From NCBI RefSeq assembly GCF_014696675.1, contig NZ_JACJQN010000007.1:1-64000 (forward strand): a DNA stretch of 64,000 nt. Reading direction: 5' to 3'. The notes beneath the pieces were generated by a model. That model worked only from the letters and a program-made list of their open reading frames with translations. It was not told where the DNA came from and searched no databases. Below are positions 26,984-35,603 of this stretch, piece after piece (position 1 is the first letter of the stretch; each line of letters begins with the position of its first letter). Both the position numbers and the translations under genes were made by a program. The DNA is from Phormidium tenue FACHB-1052. GTDB lineage: Bacteria; Cyanobacteriota; Cyanobacteriia; Phormidesmidales; Phormidesmidaceae.

Positions 26984-29827
26984 ATGTCAAGGGATGCGCT
27001 TGTTGTCGGGATCAATACTTACCAGCATTTGCCAGTTTTGCAGGCCCCAGCCCACGATGCTGAGTCGGTAGCGCGCTGCCTAGAGAGCTTTGGTGAATGC
27101 CGCGTAGTCAGGTTGCCAGAGGCTATTACCCAGCAAAAACCAGAGATTAGTCAGCGAGGTGGTGTTACCACAGCACTGCTCGAAGCAGCTCTCATTAAGT
27201 TATTTAAGCCAGCCGGCAAAACCATTCCTCAAACCGCCATTTTTTATTATTCTGGCCACGGTTTGCAGCGCCAGGCAGGCATTCAAGAAGGTTATTTAGC
27301 GACCAGCGATGTCAACCCAGCCGCCGGGCATTATGGCCTGTCGCTGCACTGGCTGCGACGACTGCTGCAAGAAAGCCCGGTGCGTCAGCGCGTCATTCTG
27401 CTCGACTGCTGCAACAGCGGCGAGTTTTTTAACATGCTAGAGGCCGATCCCGGTGCTCGATCAGGCACCGATCGCCTCTTTATGGCCGCAGCCCGAGAGT
27501 ACGAAGCCGCCTACGAATCGCTCCACAGTCACCACAGCGTCTTCACCCAGGCGCTACTGTCGGGCCTCAACCCCTACAAAATTAAGGGCGGCATTGTTAA
27601 CGGTCATTCCCTCACCGATACAGTCAACCGACAGCTTAAAGGCGAGCTTCAGCAGCCTTTGTTTGAAAGCTCTGGCAGCGAAATTGTGCTCACTCGCATG
27701 TCAGGCATGACGTCCCAGGCCGCAGATCCATCGCCCCCGCTGCTGGAGAGACTGCAAAAGCTGCGCTATGGCTTTTGCCCCTTTCCAGGCATCGCTTCCT
27801 TCGAGGCGACCCACAGCGAATTCTTTTTTGGCCGTGACGAGATTACCCAAACCCTAGTCGATCGAGCGCAGTCATCGCGGCTGTGCGTGGTCACGGGAGC
27901 ATCAGGCATTGGCAAGACCTCGCTGCTGCGGGCCGGGCTGCTGCCCCGACTCGCCAAAAGCAAAGGTTCCACCGCTTGGACGCTGCGCTACTTGGCTCTG
28001 GGGTCTTCGCCCCTGGCCAGCCTGGCGGAAGCCTTTGTTGACCCCGGTGCGACTGGCCTGCATCGGGCTGAACAGCTGCGTCGGGCCGAATCGTTTTTGC
28101 AGCAGGGAGCGGAGGGGTTTTGCCAACTGATCCAATCCCTGCTAGGAGAACAAGGCACCGAAGCCCGCCTGGTGCTCGTTGTCGATCAGGTGGAAGCACT
28201 GCTGATGCCTGCAATGCCCGATCGCGATCGCCGCCTGGTGATCGATTGCTTGACAGCGGTCGTGCAAAACGCCCATATCCCGGTTCACCTAGTGCTAGGT
28301 CTGCAGGCCCACCACCTTGAGAGACTCAACAAGTTTCCAGAGTTTCAGGCGTTGGTAGTGGCCCACAGTCTGACCGTGCCGACCATGACCTATAACCAGC
28401 TCAAGGCCACCATTGTCGGCCCCCTCGAAAAGGTGGGGCTGCGCTACGATGCCAACCTGGTCTACACACTGCTGCTCGATATCGTCAGTGCTCCCGCCGA
28501 CCTAGCACTGCTTCAGCTGACTTTAAAAGAATTGTGGCTACGACGAGAAAGCACCCCCAACCTCCCCAACCCGCCCCATTTAACGTTAGCGGCCTACGCC
28601 AAAATGGGGGGCGTTCGTCACCTGCTCAACCAGCGGGCCGACGAGCTATATGAGAGCCTGACGGGGCCGGAGCAGGCCATTGCCCAACGCATATTTTTGA
28701 GTCTCTGCGACCTGGGCGATGGTGCTATGGTGACTCGCCGCCCGGTGTCTTTGCCTGAGCTAGTGACCGAGACCATGCCCGAGCCAGCCGTGGTCGAGGT
28801 ACTAGACAAGCTGATGGCCGCTCGGCTGGTGGTGGCCCACACCCAGCTCCAGTTTCCCCGGTGCGATATCACGGCCTTTCCAGTACCCGGATGGGCACCG
28901 GCGGAGCCCAACGGTAGCCTGTCTGCCATGACGGGCGAGCTGTTGAATGCTCAACCAGCCGCCACCAACAGCGTTCCCTACTTTGACATTGCCCATGAGG
29001 CTTTGATTCGCAACTGGCCGCTCCTGCAAGAGTGCTTGCAAACTCAGGGGCCACGGGTCAAGCAGCAGCGAGCTGTTGAGGGTGCCGCCCAAGAATGGCA
29101 ACAGCAGGAGCAGCCCAACCACCCCGACTACTTTTTGACCAAAACCCGCCTCAACGAGGCCAAAGCGTTTCGGCAGTCTCACCCCGACCAGCTCTCGGTG
29201 CTGGCCAATCGTTATTTAGAGGCCTGCGATCGCTATACCAAGCGCTGCAGCCGTCAGCGTCACCTGGTGCGGCTGCTGATTCCGCTGAGCATGGCCACCG
29301 GCATGCTAACGGCCTATGGCCATAGCTACCTCAGCCAGCCAACGACTGGTTTTAGCCTGGCGAAGGAGCCTGAGGTCAGCGCGATTACCCCTTCCTTTAA
29401 CCTTGCTGACCCACCCACTCCTACAGACACAGACATGTCCACTCACTTGGGTTCGCCCCAGACAGGCGTGGTGCGCACCAACATGCTGCCGCTAAACTCG
29501 CCACTTCCCAGCCCACCACCGCAAGCCCATCGGGTGGCTGCACCGCAGCTTCAGGCCGCCTTGACCACCACGGCTCAAGCATTGAAACCGCTCATCCTCC
29601 ACACCAGTGCCGCCAAAGCCGCTCCGACCACCATTAGGACGCCGACCTCAGATGCCTTTAGCAAAAGCGGTAATTTACCGCCAGCCAACCAGGTCGTTGA
29701 GCTTGAGGCCTGGTGGATTTCGCCCGACAATCCAGCGGTGATGATCCAAATCTGGTGCACGCGCACCCAGGAAGAGCCAGTGTGTTTTACCTCCACCGCC
29801 GCCCACAGCCAACCGGGACAACCCTAG
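26984..29827 (+). CDS. Caspase-like peptidase fused to nSTAND NTPase, membrane-anchored
   Basis: This 947-residue protein starts with a caspase (C14/orthocaspase) domain at about residues 1-240. It starts ALVVGINTYQHLPVL and carries the catalytic dyad His92 (YYSGHG) and Cys143 (LLDCCNSGEF). An nSTAND1-type NTPase follows at about residues 265-700: FPGIASFEATHSEFFFGRDE, Walker A GASGIGKT at 305-312 and Walker B-like LVLVVDQVEALL. A predicted helix near 760-780 (LLIPLSMATGMLTAYGHSYL) precedes a low-complexity Pro/Thr/Ser tail of about 165 residues. Most relatives carry WD40 or TPR sensors there; this one has none. Fusions of this kind are associated with regulated cell death and phage defence in multicellular cyanobacteria, which is inference here. 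Confidence 0.92.
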   Translation: MSRDALVVGINTYQHLPVLQAPAHDAESVARCLESFGECRVVRLPEAITQQKPEISQRGGVTTALLEAALIKLFKPAGKTIPQTAIFYYSGHGLQRQAGIQEGYLATSDVNPAAGHYGLSLHWLRRLLQESPVRQRVILLDCCNSGEFFNMLEADPGARSGTDRLFMAAAREYEAAYESLHSHHSVFTQALLSGLNPYKIKGGIVNGHSLTDTVNRQLKGELQQPLFESSGSEIVLTRMSGMTSQAADPSPPLLERLQKLRYGFCPFPGIASFEATHSEFFFGRDEITQTLVDRAQSSRLCVVTGASGIGKTSLLRAGLLPRLAKSKGSTAWTLRYLALGSSPLASLAEAFVDPGATGLHRAEQLRRAESFLQQGAEGFCQLIQSLLGEQGTEARLVLVVDQVEALLMPAMPDRDRRLVIDCLTAVVQNAHIPVHLVLGLQAHHLERLNKFPEFQALVVAHSLTVPTMTYNQLKATIVGPLEKVGLRYDANLVYTLLLDIVSAPADLALLQLTLKELWLRRESTPNLPNPPHLTLAAYAKMGGVRHLLNQRADELYESLTGPEQAIAQRIFLSLCDLGDGAMVTRRPVSLPELVTETMPEPAVVEVLDKLMAARLVVAHTQLQFPRCDITAFPVPGWAPAEPNGSLSAMTGELLNAQPAATNSVPYFDIAHEALIRNWPLLQECLQTQGPRVKQQRAVEGAAQEWQQQEQPNHPDYFLTKTRLNEAKAFRQSHPDQLSVLANRYLEACDRYTKRCSRQRHLVRLLIPLSMATGMLTAYGHSYLSQPTTGFSLAKEPEVSAITPSFNLADPPTPTDTDMSTHLGSPQTGVVRTNMLPLNSPLPSPPPQAHRVAAPQLQAALTTTAQALKPLILHTSAAKAAPTTIRTPTSDAFSKSGNLPPANQVVELEAWWISPDNPAVMIQIWCTRTQEEPVCFTSTAAHSQPGQP

Positions 29828-29885
29828 CCCCAATAAAGAAAGCTATCCTAGTCTTCGGGGCTGACGCGATGGAACGGGGCAAGCA

Positions 29886-32651
29886 ATGCAAATTTTGTCG
29901 GTGGCGCTGCAAAACTTTAAGACCCACCGCGATCGCTACTTTGAGTTTCAGCCGGGCACCAACGCCATCTGCGGCGAAAACGGCGCGGGCAAGACCAGCA
30001 TTTTAGAGGCGATCGCCTGGGTACTCTTCAACTACCAGGGCGACTACGGCAAAGACGATCTGATTCGCAACGGCAGCGGCAGTGCCCAGGTCACGGTAGC
30101 CTTTACCTCCAACTACGATGGCCGCACGTACCACGCCCAGCGTTGCACCCAGCGGGGCTACGCTCTGTTTGACCCCCAGCTTAACGAGCGGCTGCCCTAT
30201 ACCCGCATCAAAGACGAGGTGCTGCCCTGGCTGCGCCAGCACCTGGGGTTAGGCCCCACCACCAACCTGCCGCAGCTGTTTGCCCGCACTCTGGGGGTGC
30301 CCCAGGGCACCTTCACCGCCGACTTTTTGCAGCCTGCCGAGCACCGCAAGGCTGTGTTTGACGCCATTCTCAAGGTTGAAGACTACAAGCTGGCCTTTAA
30401 GCAGATGAACACCCTGCGCCGCTATGCCGAAGATCAGGCGGAGGCCACTAAGCGCGACATTGCTCAATACGACGAAGCGCTCACCCTCTGGCATGATCTA
30501 CACCAGCGGCAGCACCAGCTGTCTGGCGAAATTGGCACCAGCGAGCAGCGCCTAGAGACCTTGCAGACAACGCTTGCCACGCTGCAAACCCAGCGCGACG
30601 CGCTCAAGGCCCAAACCCAGGCATTGCAGACTTTGGCCACCCAGCGCCAGGGGCTGGTGCATCAGCTTGAGGTCAAGCAGACCGCGCAAGCCCGACTTCA
30701 ACAGTCGGTGCAGCAGGCGGAGCAGGCGATCGCCCTGTGCCAAACCCATCAGCAGTCGTTCAAAGCCTATCAGGCGGCGGAGCAGGCGTTGGAATCGCTC
30801 GGTCAGGCCCAGCAGCAGCGCCAGCGCTTACAGATTGAGTACCAAACGCTGCAAACGGCCCAGAGCAAAACCCAGGTCGAGCTGGCCCGGTGGCAAACCC
30901 AGCTCGAATCGTTTGCGGCGACAGAGCGGGAGCTAGCCCAGCTAGAGCCTCAGATCGCGACCCAGACACAGCTGGAGGCCCAGCGCCAGGAGCTGGTGCA
31001 GCAGCTAGAGCAGGGCCAGCGGTGGCAGCTCCAGCAGCTGCAATATCAAGCGGAGCTGAAGCAGCTCGACCAGCAGCGGCAGCAGGCGATTCAAACTCGC
31101 GATCGCCTGCTAGCCCTACAGCCCCAGGTCGAGACCATTGCCGCCCTCGAAGACCAGCGCGATCGCCTCCAGCAGCAGCTCAGCCGCCTGGCTGCGGCCC
31201 GCCAGTTTGAAGCGGAGATCAATGCCTTGGTGGCAGACAGCCGCCGCCAGGGCCAAGCCCAGCAGTCTGAGATTGAGGCCGTGCTAAAGGATTTAGCGGC
31301 CTTAGCCGAGAGCCTGCCGCTGCTCTCAGACCCAACTCTAAATCGTTTAGAGCAGTCGCTTCAGGGAGCCACCAACTTGCATGGGTCGCTACTCTCGGCC
31401 CTAGACGCTATTCTTCGCGACCTGGCCGATCAAACCGATGAAGCCGCCCTCAAAACCACGCTGCAAACCCTGGAAAACGACCTTAACCAGCGCTATGGCT
31501 GGCGGGCCGAGCTGGCGCAGCTCGATGGCATCACCGTTCAGCTAGAGCACATTCAGCAAGCCCAGGTTGAATTGATCGCCCAGGGAGAAACCCTGACCCA
31601 GCAGCTAGCCCAGCACACTCAGGTACAGACCACTCTAGAAAAGCTAGAGGGCGAGCTTAAGACCCTGGGACGACCGCGCGAAAAAAGCCAAATTCTTGGG
31701 CGCACCCTGCAAGACAAAGCCCGAGTAGAGCAGGCTGCCACCGCCCAAGCCACTGCCCTAGACGCGCTGGATCAACAGCTCAAAGCGCTGACCAGTCAGC
31801 TAGCGCCTTTCGCCGACCTAGACCAGCGCCTGGCCCAGGTGCAGCGCGATCGCGCCCAACACCAAACAGGCTACAGGCTATACCTACAAAACCAATCGCT
31901 GGCCAACCAGCACAGCCAACTGGAGGCCGAACTCGCCGCAGCCCAGGCCGAACTCGCTCAGGCGCAGCAGCAGCAGCAGGATGCTGACCAGGCCTACCAG
32001 GCGGCCCTAGCGCAGTTTAATCCTGAGGCCGCTGCTACGCTAGAAACCAGCTACAGCACGACTAAGTCTGAAGCCGACCAGCTGGCAGGGAGTCTACCCC
32101 AGCAGCGCCAGCGACTAGCAGACATCGACCAGCAAATCGTCGGGCTTAAGGCGATCGCCCAGCGGCGCGACACCGCCAAACAGCAGCTCCAGGCCCAGGA
32201 AAAGGTCAGGCGCTTTATCAACTTTGCTCGCAAGGCCTACAACGAGGCGGGGCCACGCATTACGGAGCAATACCTGCGCAGCATTTCGCAGCAGGCCGAT
32301 CGCCTGTTTCGCGATCTGCTCAACCGCCCCAACGTGGCTCTGCAATGGACCAAAGACTACGAGATTGTGGTGCAGGATGGGCCTAACCAGCGGCGGTTTG
32401 TCAACCTATCGGGGGGCGAACAGATGTGTGCGGCTCTGGCGGTGCGCCTGGCCCTGCTCAAGGTGCTGGCCGATGCCGACATTGCCTTTTTTGACGAACC
32501 CACTACCAACATGGATCGCCCCCGCCGCCAGGGGTTGGCCGAGGCGATTAGCCGCATCAAAACCTTTGAGCAGCTATTTGTGATTAGCCACGACGACACC
32601 TTTGAGCAGGTGACCGAAAACGTCATCGTAGTCGAGCGAGAGGTCAGCTAA
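29886..32651 (+). CDS. SbcC/Rad50-like ATPase lacking a zinc hook
   Basis: This 921-residue SMC-type ATPase has an N-terminal half with MQILSVALQNFKTHRD and Walker A CGENGAGKTS at about residues 33-42. A long Gln/Leu-rich coiled coil runs from about residue 190 to 790. The C-terminal half has the signature LSGGEQMCAALAVRLALLKVL, Walker B ADIAFFDEPTTNMD and the His-switch VISHDD. These proteins act with SbcD/Mre11 nuclease on DNA ends and hairpins. No CxxC hook is present anywhere in the coiled coil, and no SbcD gene is adjacent. The helix around residues 440-540 may mark the hinge. It follows the caspase-nSTAND gene by 58 bases in the same direction. Confidence 0.88.
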   Translation: MQILSVALQNFKTHRDRYFEFQPGTNAICGENGAGKTSILEAIAWVLFNYQGDYGKDDLIRNGSGSAQVTVAFTSNYDGRTYHAQRCTQRGYALFDPQLNERLPYTRIKDEVLPWLRQHLGLGPTTNLPQLFARTLGVPQGTFTADFLQPAEHRKAVFDAILKVEDYKLAFKQMNTLRRYAEDQAEATKRDIAQYDEALTLWHDLHQRQHQLSGEIGTSEQRLETLQTTLATLQTQRDALKAQTQALQTLATQRQGLVHQLEVKQTAQARLQQSVQQAEQAIALCQTHQQSFKAYQAAEQALESLGQAQQQRQRLQIEYQTLQTAQSKTQVELARWQTQLESFAATERELAQLEPQIATQTQLEAQRQELVQQLEQGQRWQLQQLQYQAELKQLDQQRQQAIQTRDRLLALQPQVETIAALEDQRDRLQQQLSRLAAARQFEAEINALVADSRRQGQAQQSEIEAVLKDLAALAESLPLLSDPTLNRLEQSLQGATNLHGSLLSALDAILRDLADQTDEAALKTTLQTLENDLNQRYGWRAELAQLDGITVQLEHIQQAQVELIAQGETLTQQLAQHTQVQTTLEKLEGELKTLGRPREKSQILGRTLQDKARVEQAATAQATALDALDQQLKALTSQLAPFADLDQRLAQVQRDRAQHQTGYRLYLQNQSLANQHSQLEAELAAAQAELAQAQQQQQDADQAYQAALAQFNPEAAATLETSYSTTKSEADQLAGSLPQQRQRLADIDQQIVGLKAIAQRRDTAKQQLQAQEKVRRFINFARKAYNEAGPRITEQYLRSISQQADRLFRDLLNRPNVALQWTKDYEIVVQDGPNQRRFVNLSGGEQMCAALAVRLALLKVLADADIAFFDEPTTNMDRPRRQGLAEAISRIKTFEQLFVISHDDTFEQVTENVIVVEREVS

Positions 32652-32702
32652 TCCTCCTTAAGGAAAAGCAATGCTTCTTGCTAAAACCTGACTTTAGTAG
32701 CA

Positions 32703-32734
32703 ACAAAAAGCCGCCCCCGCGTTGGGGACGGCGC
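32703..32734 (-). terminator. Intrinsic terminator of the Psb35-like gene
   Basis: On the minus strand GCCGTCCCC and GGGGGCGGC form a GC-rich stem around AACGC, followed by TTTTTG. It lies 67 bases past the stop of the 32801-33031 gene. It also follows the plus-strand SbcC-like gene but lacks a T-run in that direction. Confidence 0.8.
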
Positions 32735-32800
32735 TAGAGAGGTAGGAGCCCTACAGGAAACGACTGATGCCGCTGGCAGAGGGGAGTCAGCGGCTAGCGA

Positions 32801-33031
32801 CTAGCTAGCAATCACGTTGCTCGAAAAGGCGTCGCCGCTGTAGGCGGGTACGCGATCGCCGAAGTCAGTGGACTGGCCGGTCACCGACTGAGCTAGCTGA
32901 TCAAAGGAATCAGAACGCCAGTTGCGCTCGTGAATTGGCTTAGTCTGCTCACCCCGGAAATAAGCCTGGGTGCCAATCAGCGCAGCAGCGACCCAGCCAA
33001 TCACAAACAGAGAAATCAATAGGGCAGTCAT
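32801..33031 (-). CDS. Small thylakoid-type membrane protein, probable Psb35
   Basis: This 76-residue protein has one N-terminal transmembrane helix (MTALLISLFVIGWVAAALIG), then YFRGEQTKPIHERNWRSDSF and a soluble C terminus. Size, topology and the YFRGEQ.KP.H.RNWRS block recall Psb35 (Ssl2148 of Synechocystis), which binds the CP47 module with high-light-inducible proteins; this is memory-based. GGAGG seven bases before the ATG sets the start. An array of HLR1 repeats about 90-125 bases upstream supports RpaB/high-light control, and a strong terminator follows. Confidence 0.75.
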   Translation of the reverse strand: MTALLISLFVIGWVAAALIGTQAYFRGEQTKPIHERNWRSDSFDQLAQSVTGQSTDFGDRVPAYSGDAFSSNVIAS

Positions 33032-33119
33032 AAATAAACCTCCAGTGCAGGATGGTGACAGTCGCAAAACGCGCCGCTCACCTAACTCAGCGACGCAATC
33101 AATATCGTTGCCTTTCGCT

Positions 33120-33158
33120 CATGTAACTCAATGTAAACCAAATGTAACGAAATGTCAA
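33120..33158 (-). promoter_or_regulatory. HLR1 (RpaB) repeat array upstream of the Psb35-like gene
   Basis: On the minus strand four copies of (G/T)TTACATT-type octamers follow each other: TTGACATT, GTTACATT, TTTACATT and GTTACATG, with gaps of 2, 3 and 2 bases. The known HLR1 element is two such octamers with a 2-base gap. A -35/-10-like pair (TTGAGT and GATATT) overlaps its downstream end. Confidence 0.75.
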
Positions 33159-33459
33159 ACAAAGTTGCAGAAGCATAGCTGCAAATGATAAGTGTTTCTG
33201 CTTAAATTACGGAATCATGGCAGGCCCACCCTCCCTCTGTAGAACCTGCGACAGGGACGCGTTAGGAGGACACAAATATTAAGAGGCCCATCGGGTATAA
33301 GCTCTGCCAAAGCGTCTAGGATGAAACTCAGGGCAAATGGGTTGATGTCCCTCGCTACAAGGGTTTGGGGCAACTGCTGAGGCGCATAGATCATCCACAG
33401 TGCCCAAACGGTTGTCTATCTGCGATCGCTCAACCCAGACTTCTCTCAACGGCCTTCCC

Positions 33460-34020
33460 ATGCATGCCTACACGCGCTACTCCCTCGACCTGCTCACCCA
33501 AAACTACAGCCGTGGGCAGATCCAGTTTCACCATTTAGACCTGCGGCATGTATCCCTAGAGGGCATCAAGCTGCCCTTTGTTGAATTTATCGACTGCAAC
33601 CTCTCAGGGTTGAATCTATCGGGGGCCTTTATGCCAGGGGGCGTGTTTACCCACAGCATTTTGCGCAAGAGCAAACTCAACTGGGCCAACCTCATCGGTA
33701 GCGACTTTTTTCGGGCCGATTTATCTGGCGCTCAGCTCAACCGTGCCCTGCTTTCAGGGGCTAAACTGACCGGCATCAAGCTTCAGGGCGCTGTTCTCAG
33801 AGAAGCCGTACTCAGCGGCAGTGACCTGCGGGGTGCTAACCTTAAACAGGCCTGCCTGCGGGGCGCTAACCTTAGCCACGCCAACCTCCAGGGAGCCGAT
33901 CTGCGCGAAGCTGACCTGACCAACGCTGACCTCGACGGCGCTAACCTGATCGGGGCCATGATGCCCGACAACACATACATGGACTACAGTTTTGACATGC
34001 TGCCTGCTGGGGCAGAGTAG
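33460..34020 (+). CDS. Pentapeptide-repeat protein
   Basis: This 186-residue protein has an N-terminal segment (YTRYSLDLLTQNYSRGQIQFHH) followed by roughly 22 A(D/N)LXX-type pentapeptides: ANLIGSDFFRADLSGAQLN, GANLKQACLRGANLSHANL, GADLREADLTNADLDGANL. These form a right-handed beta-helix. No signal peptide is seen. Function cannot be set from repeats alone; such proteins range from stress proteins to gyrase-interacting DNA mimics. The ATG at 33460 is preferred over the longer open frame from 33400. A strong intrinsic terminator follows. Confidence 0.88.
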   Translation: MHAYTRYSLDLLTQNYSRGQIQFHHLDLRHVSLEGIKLPFVEFIDCNLSGLNLSGAFMPGGVFTHSILRKSKLNWANLIGSDFFRADLSGAQLNRALLSGAKLTGIKLQGAVLREAVLSGSDLRGANLKQACLRGANLSHANLQGADLREADLTNADLDGANLIGAMMPDNTYMDYSFDMLPAGAE

Positions 34021-34090
34021 CTTTCCAGCAGTTGTGTCTAACTGTTACTGCCGCAAAAATTAGGCGGTTTGGGCAGACTCTGAGACGGCT

Positions 34091-34120
34091 AAACGGCAGC
34101 TAGTCGCTGCCGTTTTTTTG
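34091..34120 (+). terminator. Intrinsic terminator after the pentapeptide gene
   Basis: CGGCAGC and GCTGCCG form a 7-bp stem around TAGTC, extended by AAA/TTT and followed by seven T. It serves the plus-strand pentapeptide gene and separates it from the convergent MlaE gene. Confidence 0.85.
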
Positions 34121-34154
34121 CGATCGCCCAACTTTGGCCTGAGCGAGCCATGCC

Positions 34155-35021
34155 TCAGTGCGGTGCCAGCCCAGTACCGCCGAACAGCACCAGCGACAAA
34201 AAGAAGTCGACCATAAACAGCCCCACCCAAGTAGTAACCACCGCAGACGTCGCGGCTCGACCGACCGACCGACTACAGGTGGTCGTCAGCCCCCAGGTGC
34301 AGCCTGCCAAAGCGACAATGACCCCAAACAAAACCGATTTGATCAAGACAGCGATCAGGTCGTTGAGCACCATCAGCGATCGCACTGAGTCTAAAAACTG
34401 ACCCACCGGCATTTCGTAAAGTAAAAATGCCACCCCGGCCCCACCCACAATCCCCAACACTAAGCCCAGCACAGTGAGCACGGGCAGCATCACGCAGCAG
34501 GCCACCACCCGAGGCACCACTAGGTAGTCAATGGGATCTGTGCGCAGCACCTTGAGGGCGTCGATTTGATCCGTCACCTTCATACAGCCAATTTCGGCGG
34601 CGTAGGCCGTGCCCACCTGTCCAGCCATAATAGCCGCCGTCAAAATAGGGGCCAGTTCTCGACAAAAGGCCATAGCAAACGCCCCGCCCAGGGCATGCAT
34701 GGCCCCAAAACGCTCCAGTTCGCGGGCGGTTTGCACGGTAAAAATCATGCCGGCAAACACATTGGTCAGCAGCACGGGAGTTAGGGTCAACGGCCCTGCC
34801 GTCACCATTTGCTCTAGGGTGCGCTGGCCATTGACCCGGCCACGCAAAATGCGCATGAGCACCTGTCCACCTAGAAAGCAGGCCATCACAATGTGATAGG
34901 GACAAGATTTTGCCCGCACGGTCGTTGCTGGTCGGGGGCCAGGCCGGGGGCCACAGCCTGAGTTGGCCACCGCAGGTAGGGCAAAGGAACGCCGTAAGGT
35001 TTTGTCGTAGGCCTTAACCAT
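34155..35021 (-). CDS. MlaE-family ABC permease (lipid transport)
   Basis: This protein of about 288 residues is an MlaE/YrbE-type permease with five predicted membrane segments. The core is LGGQVLMRILRGRVNGQRTLEQM, LTPVLLTNVFAGMIFTVQTARELERFGA, AAIMAGQVGTAYAAEIGCMKVTDQIDALKVLRTDPIDYLVVPR. In cyanobacteria these permeases act with an MCE-domain protein and an ATPase in envelope lipid or plastid-TGD-like transport; neither gene is adjacent. The start is uncertain: the frame runs to 35108 and the N-terminal 60 residues are not conserved. Expression is convergent to the pentapeptide gene. Confidence 0.88.
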   Translation of the reverse strand: MVKAYDKTLRRSFALPAVANSGCGPRPGPRPATTVRAKSCPYHIVMACFLGGQVLMRILRGRVNGQRTLEQMVTAGPLTLTPVLLTNVFAGMIFTVQTARELERFGAMHALGGAFAMAFCRELAPILTAAIMAGQVGTAYAAEIGCMKVTDQIDALKVLRTDPIDYLVVPRVVACCVMLPVLTVLGLVLGIVGGAGVAFLLYEMPVGQFLDSVRSLMVLNDLIAVLIKSVLFGVIVALAGCTWGLTTTCSRSVGRAATSAVVTTWVGLFMVDFFLSLVLFGGTGLAPH

Positions 35022-35121
35022 GGCAACAACTCGTAGGGTAGATGGGCTGAGGCAAATTACCAAGCTTAGGATGCCCCAATAGAGTAATTCTGTGGAGCTG
35101 TACTGCAACGACAGCGACGCT

Positions 35122-35167
35122 AAAAGGCCTTTTACCCGATCGCGAAATCAGGCCTTATTAGGCCTGA
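35122..35167. promoter_or_regulatory. AGGCCT palindromes upstream of the MlaE gene
   Basis: AAAAGGCCTTTT (about 35123-35134) and TCAGGCCTTATTAGGCCTGA (35148-35167) place three AGGCCT cores in 45 bases, about 100-145 bases before the MlaE start. The second is an 8-bp perfect inverted repeat. Either operator sites or mRNA hairpins are possible. Confidence 0.35.
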
Positions 35168-35452
35168 TGCCCCGCCCCAAGCCAGTGCAGCCATCCTTGC
35201 TAAGGCCAAGCACCAAAGGCAATTGTGATAAATCGTCACCCAGTTGCCCCCAATTTACAGAGTCTGACCGGGTTACTGAGGTTTCTTCGGACAATTTTCA
35301 CAATATTGGCCGCTTTTTGAAGCGAAACCTGTCCCTAAGGGGGTGCCTAGCACTGCCGCCGCTTCAAACCACCCCAACTCTTGTCGGCTGCCAACTCTCC
35401 TAACCCAACTTCCTTAGAGTCGAAAATATAGTACATTTTTAGTACGAATATC

Positions 35453-35487
35453 AAAAGAACTATGGTACGCTTGTACCAAATTCTTTT
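35453..35487. promoter_or_regulatory. LexA-type box inside a larger inverted repeat
   Basis: GGTACGCTTGTACC (35464-35477) fits the cyanobacterial LexA consensus RGTACNNNDGTWCB as I recall it. It is enclosed by AAAAGAA/TTCTTTT arms, giving a near-palindrome of 35 bases. AGTACATTTTTAGTAC lies 20 bases upstream. The next gene on the plus strand starts 117 bases further on. Confidence 0.5.
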
Positions 35488-35603
35488 AGAACTGCCCCTT
35501 GGCTAGGTAACTGGCGATCGCAAACGATTGCTTCACACCGGCCAGCTTGAGTTGATGGGCAGAGATTGTGGTTTTTGGCTGCTCTCCACACGGTTACCAG
35601 GCA

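Noticed and set aside
35430-35446. AGTACATTTTTAGTAC as an NtcA or LexA site
   Set aside because: Spacing is GTA-N9-TAC, one base too long for NtcA, and it does not fit the LexA consensus. The box at 35464-35477 is better.
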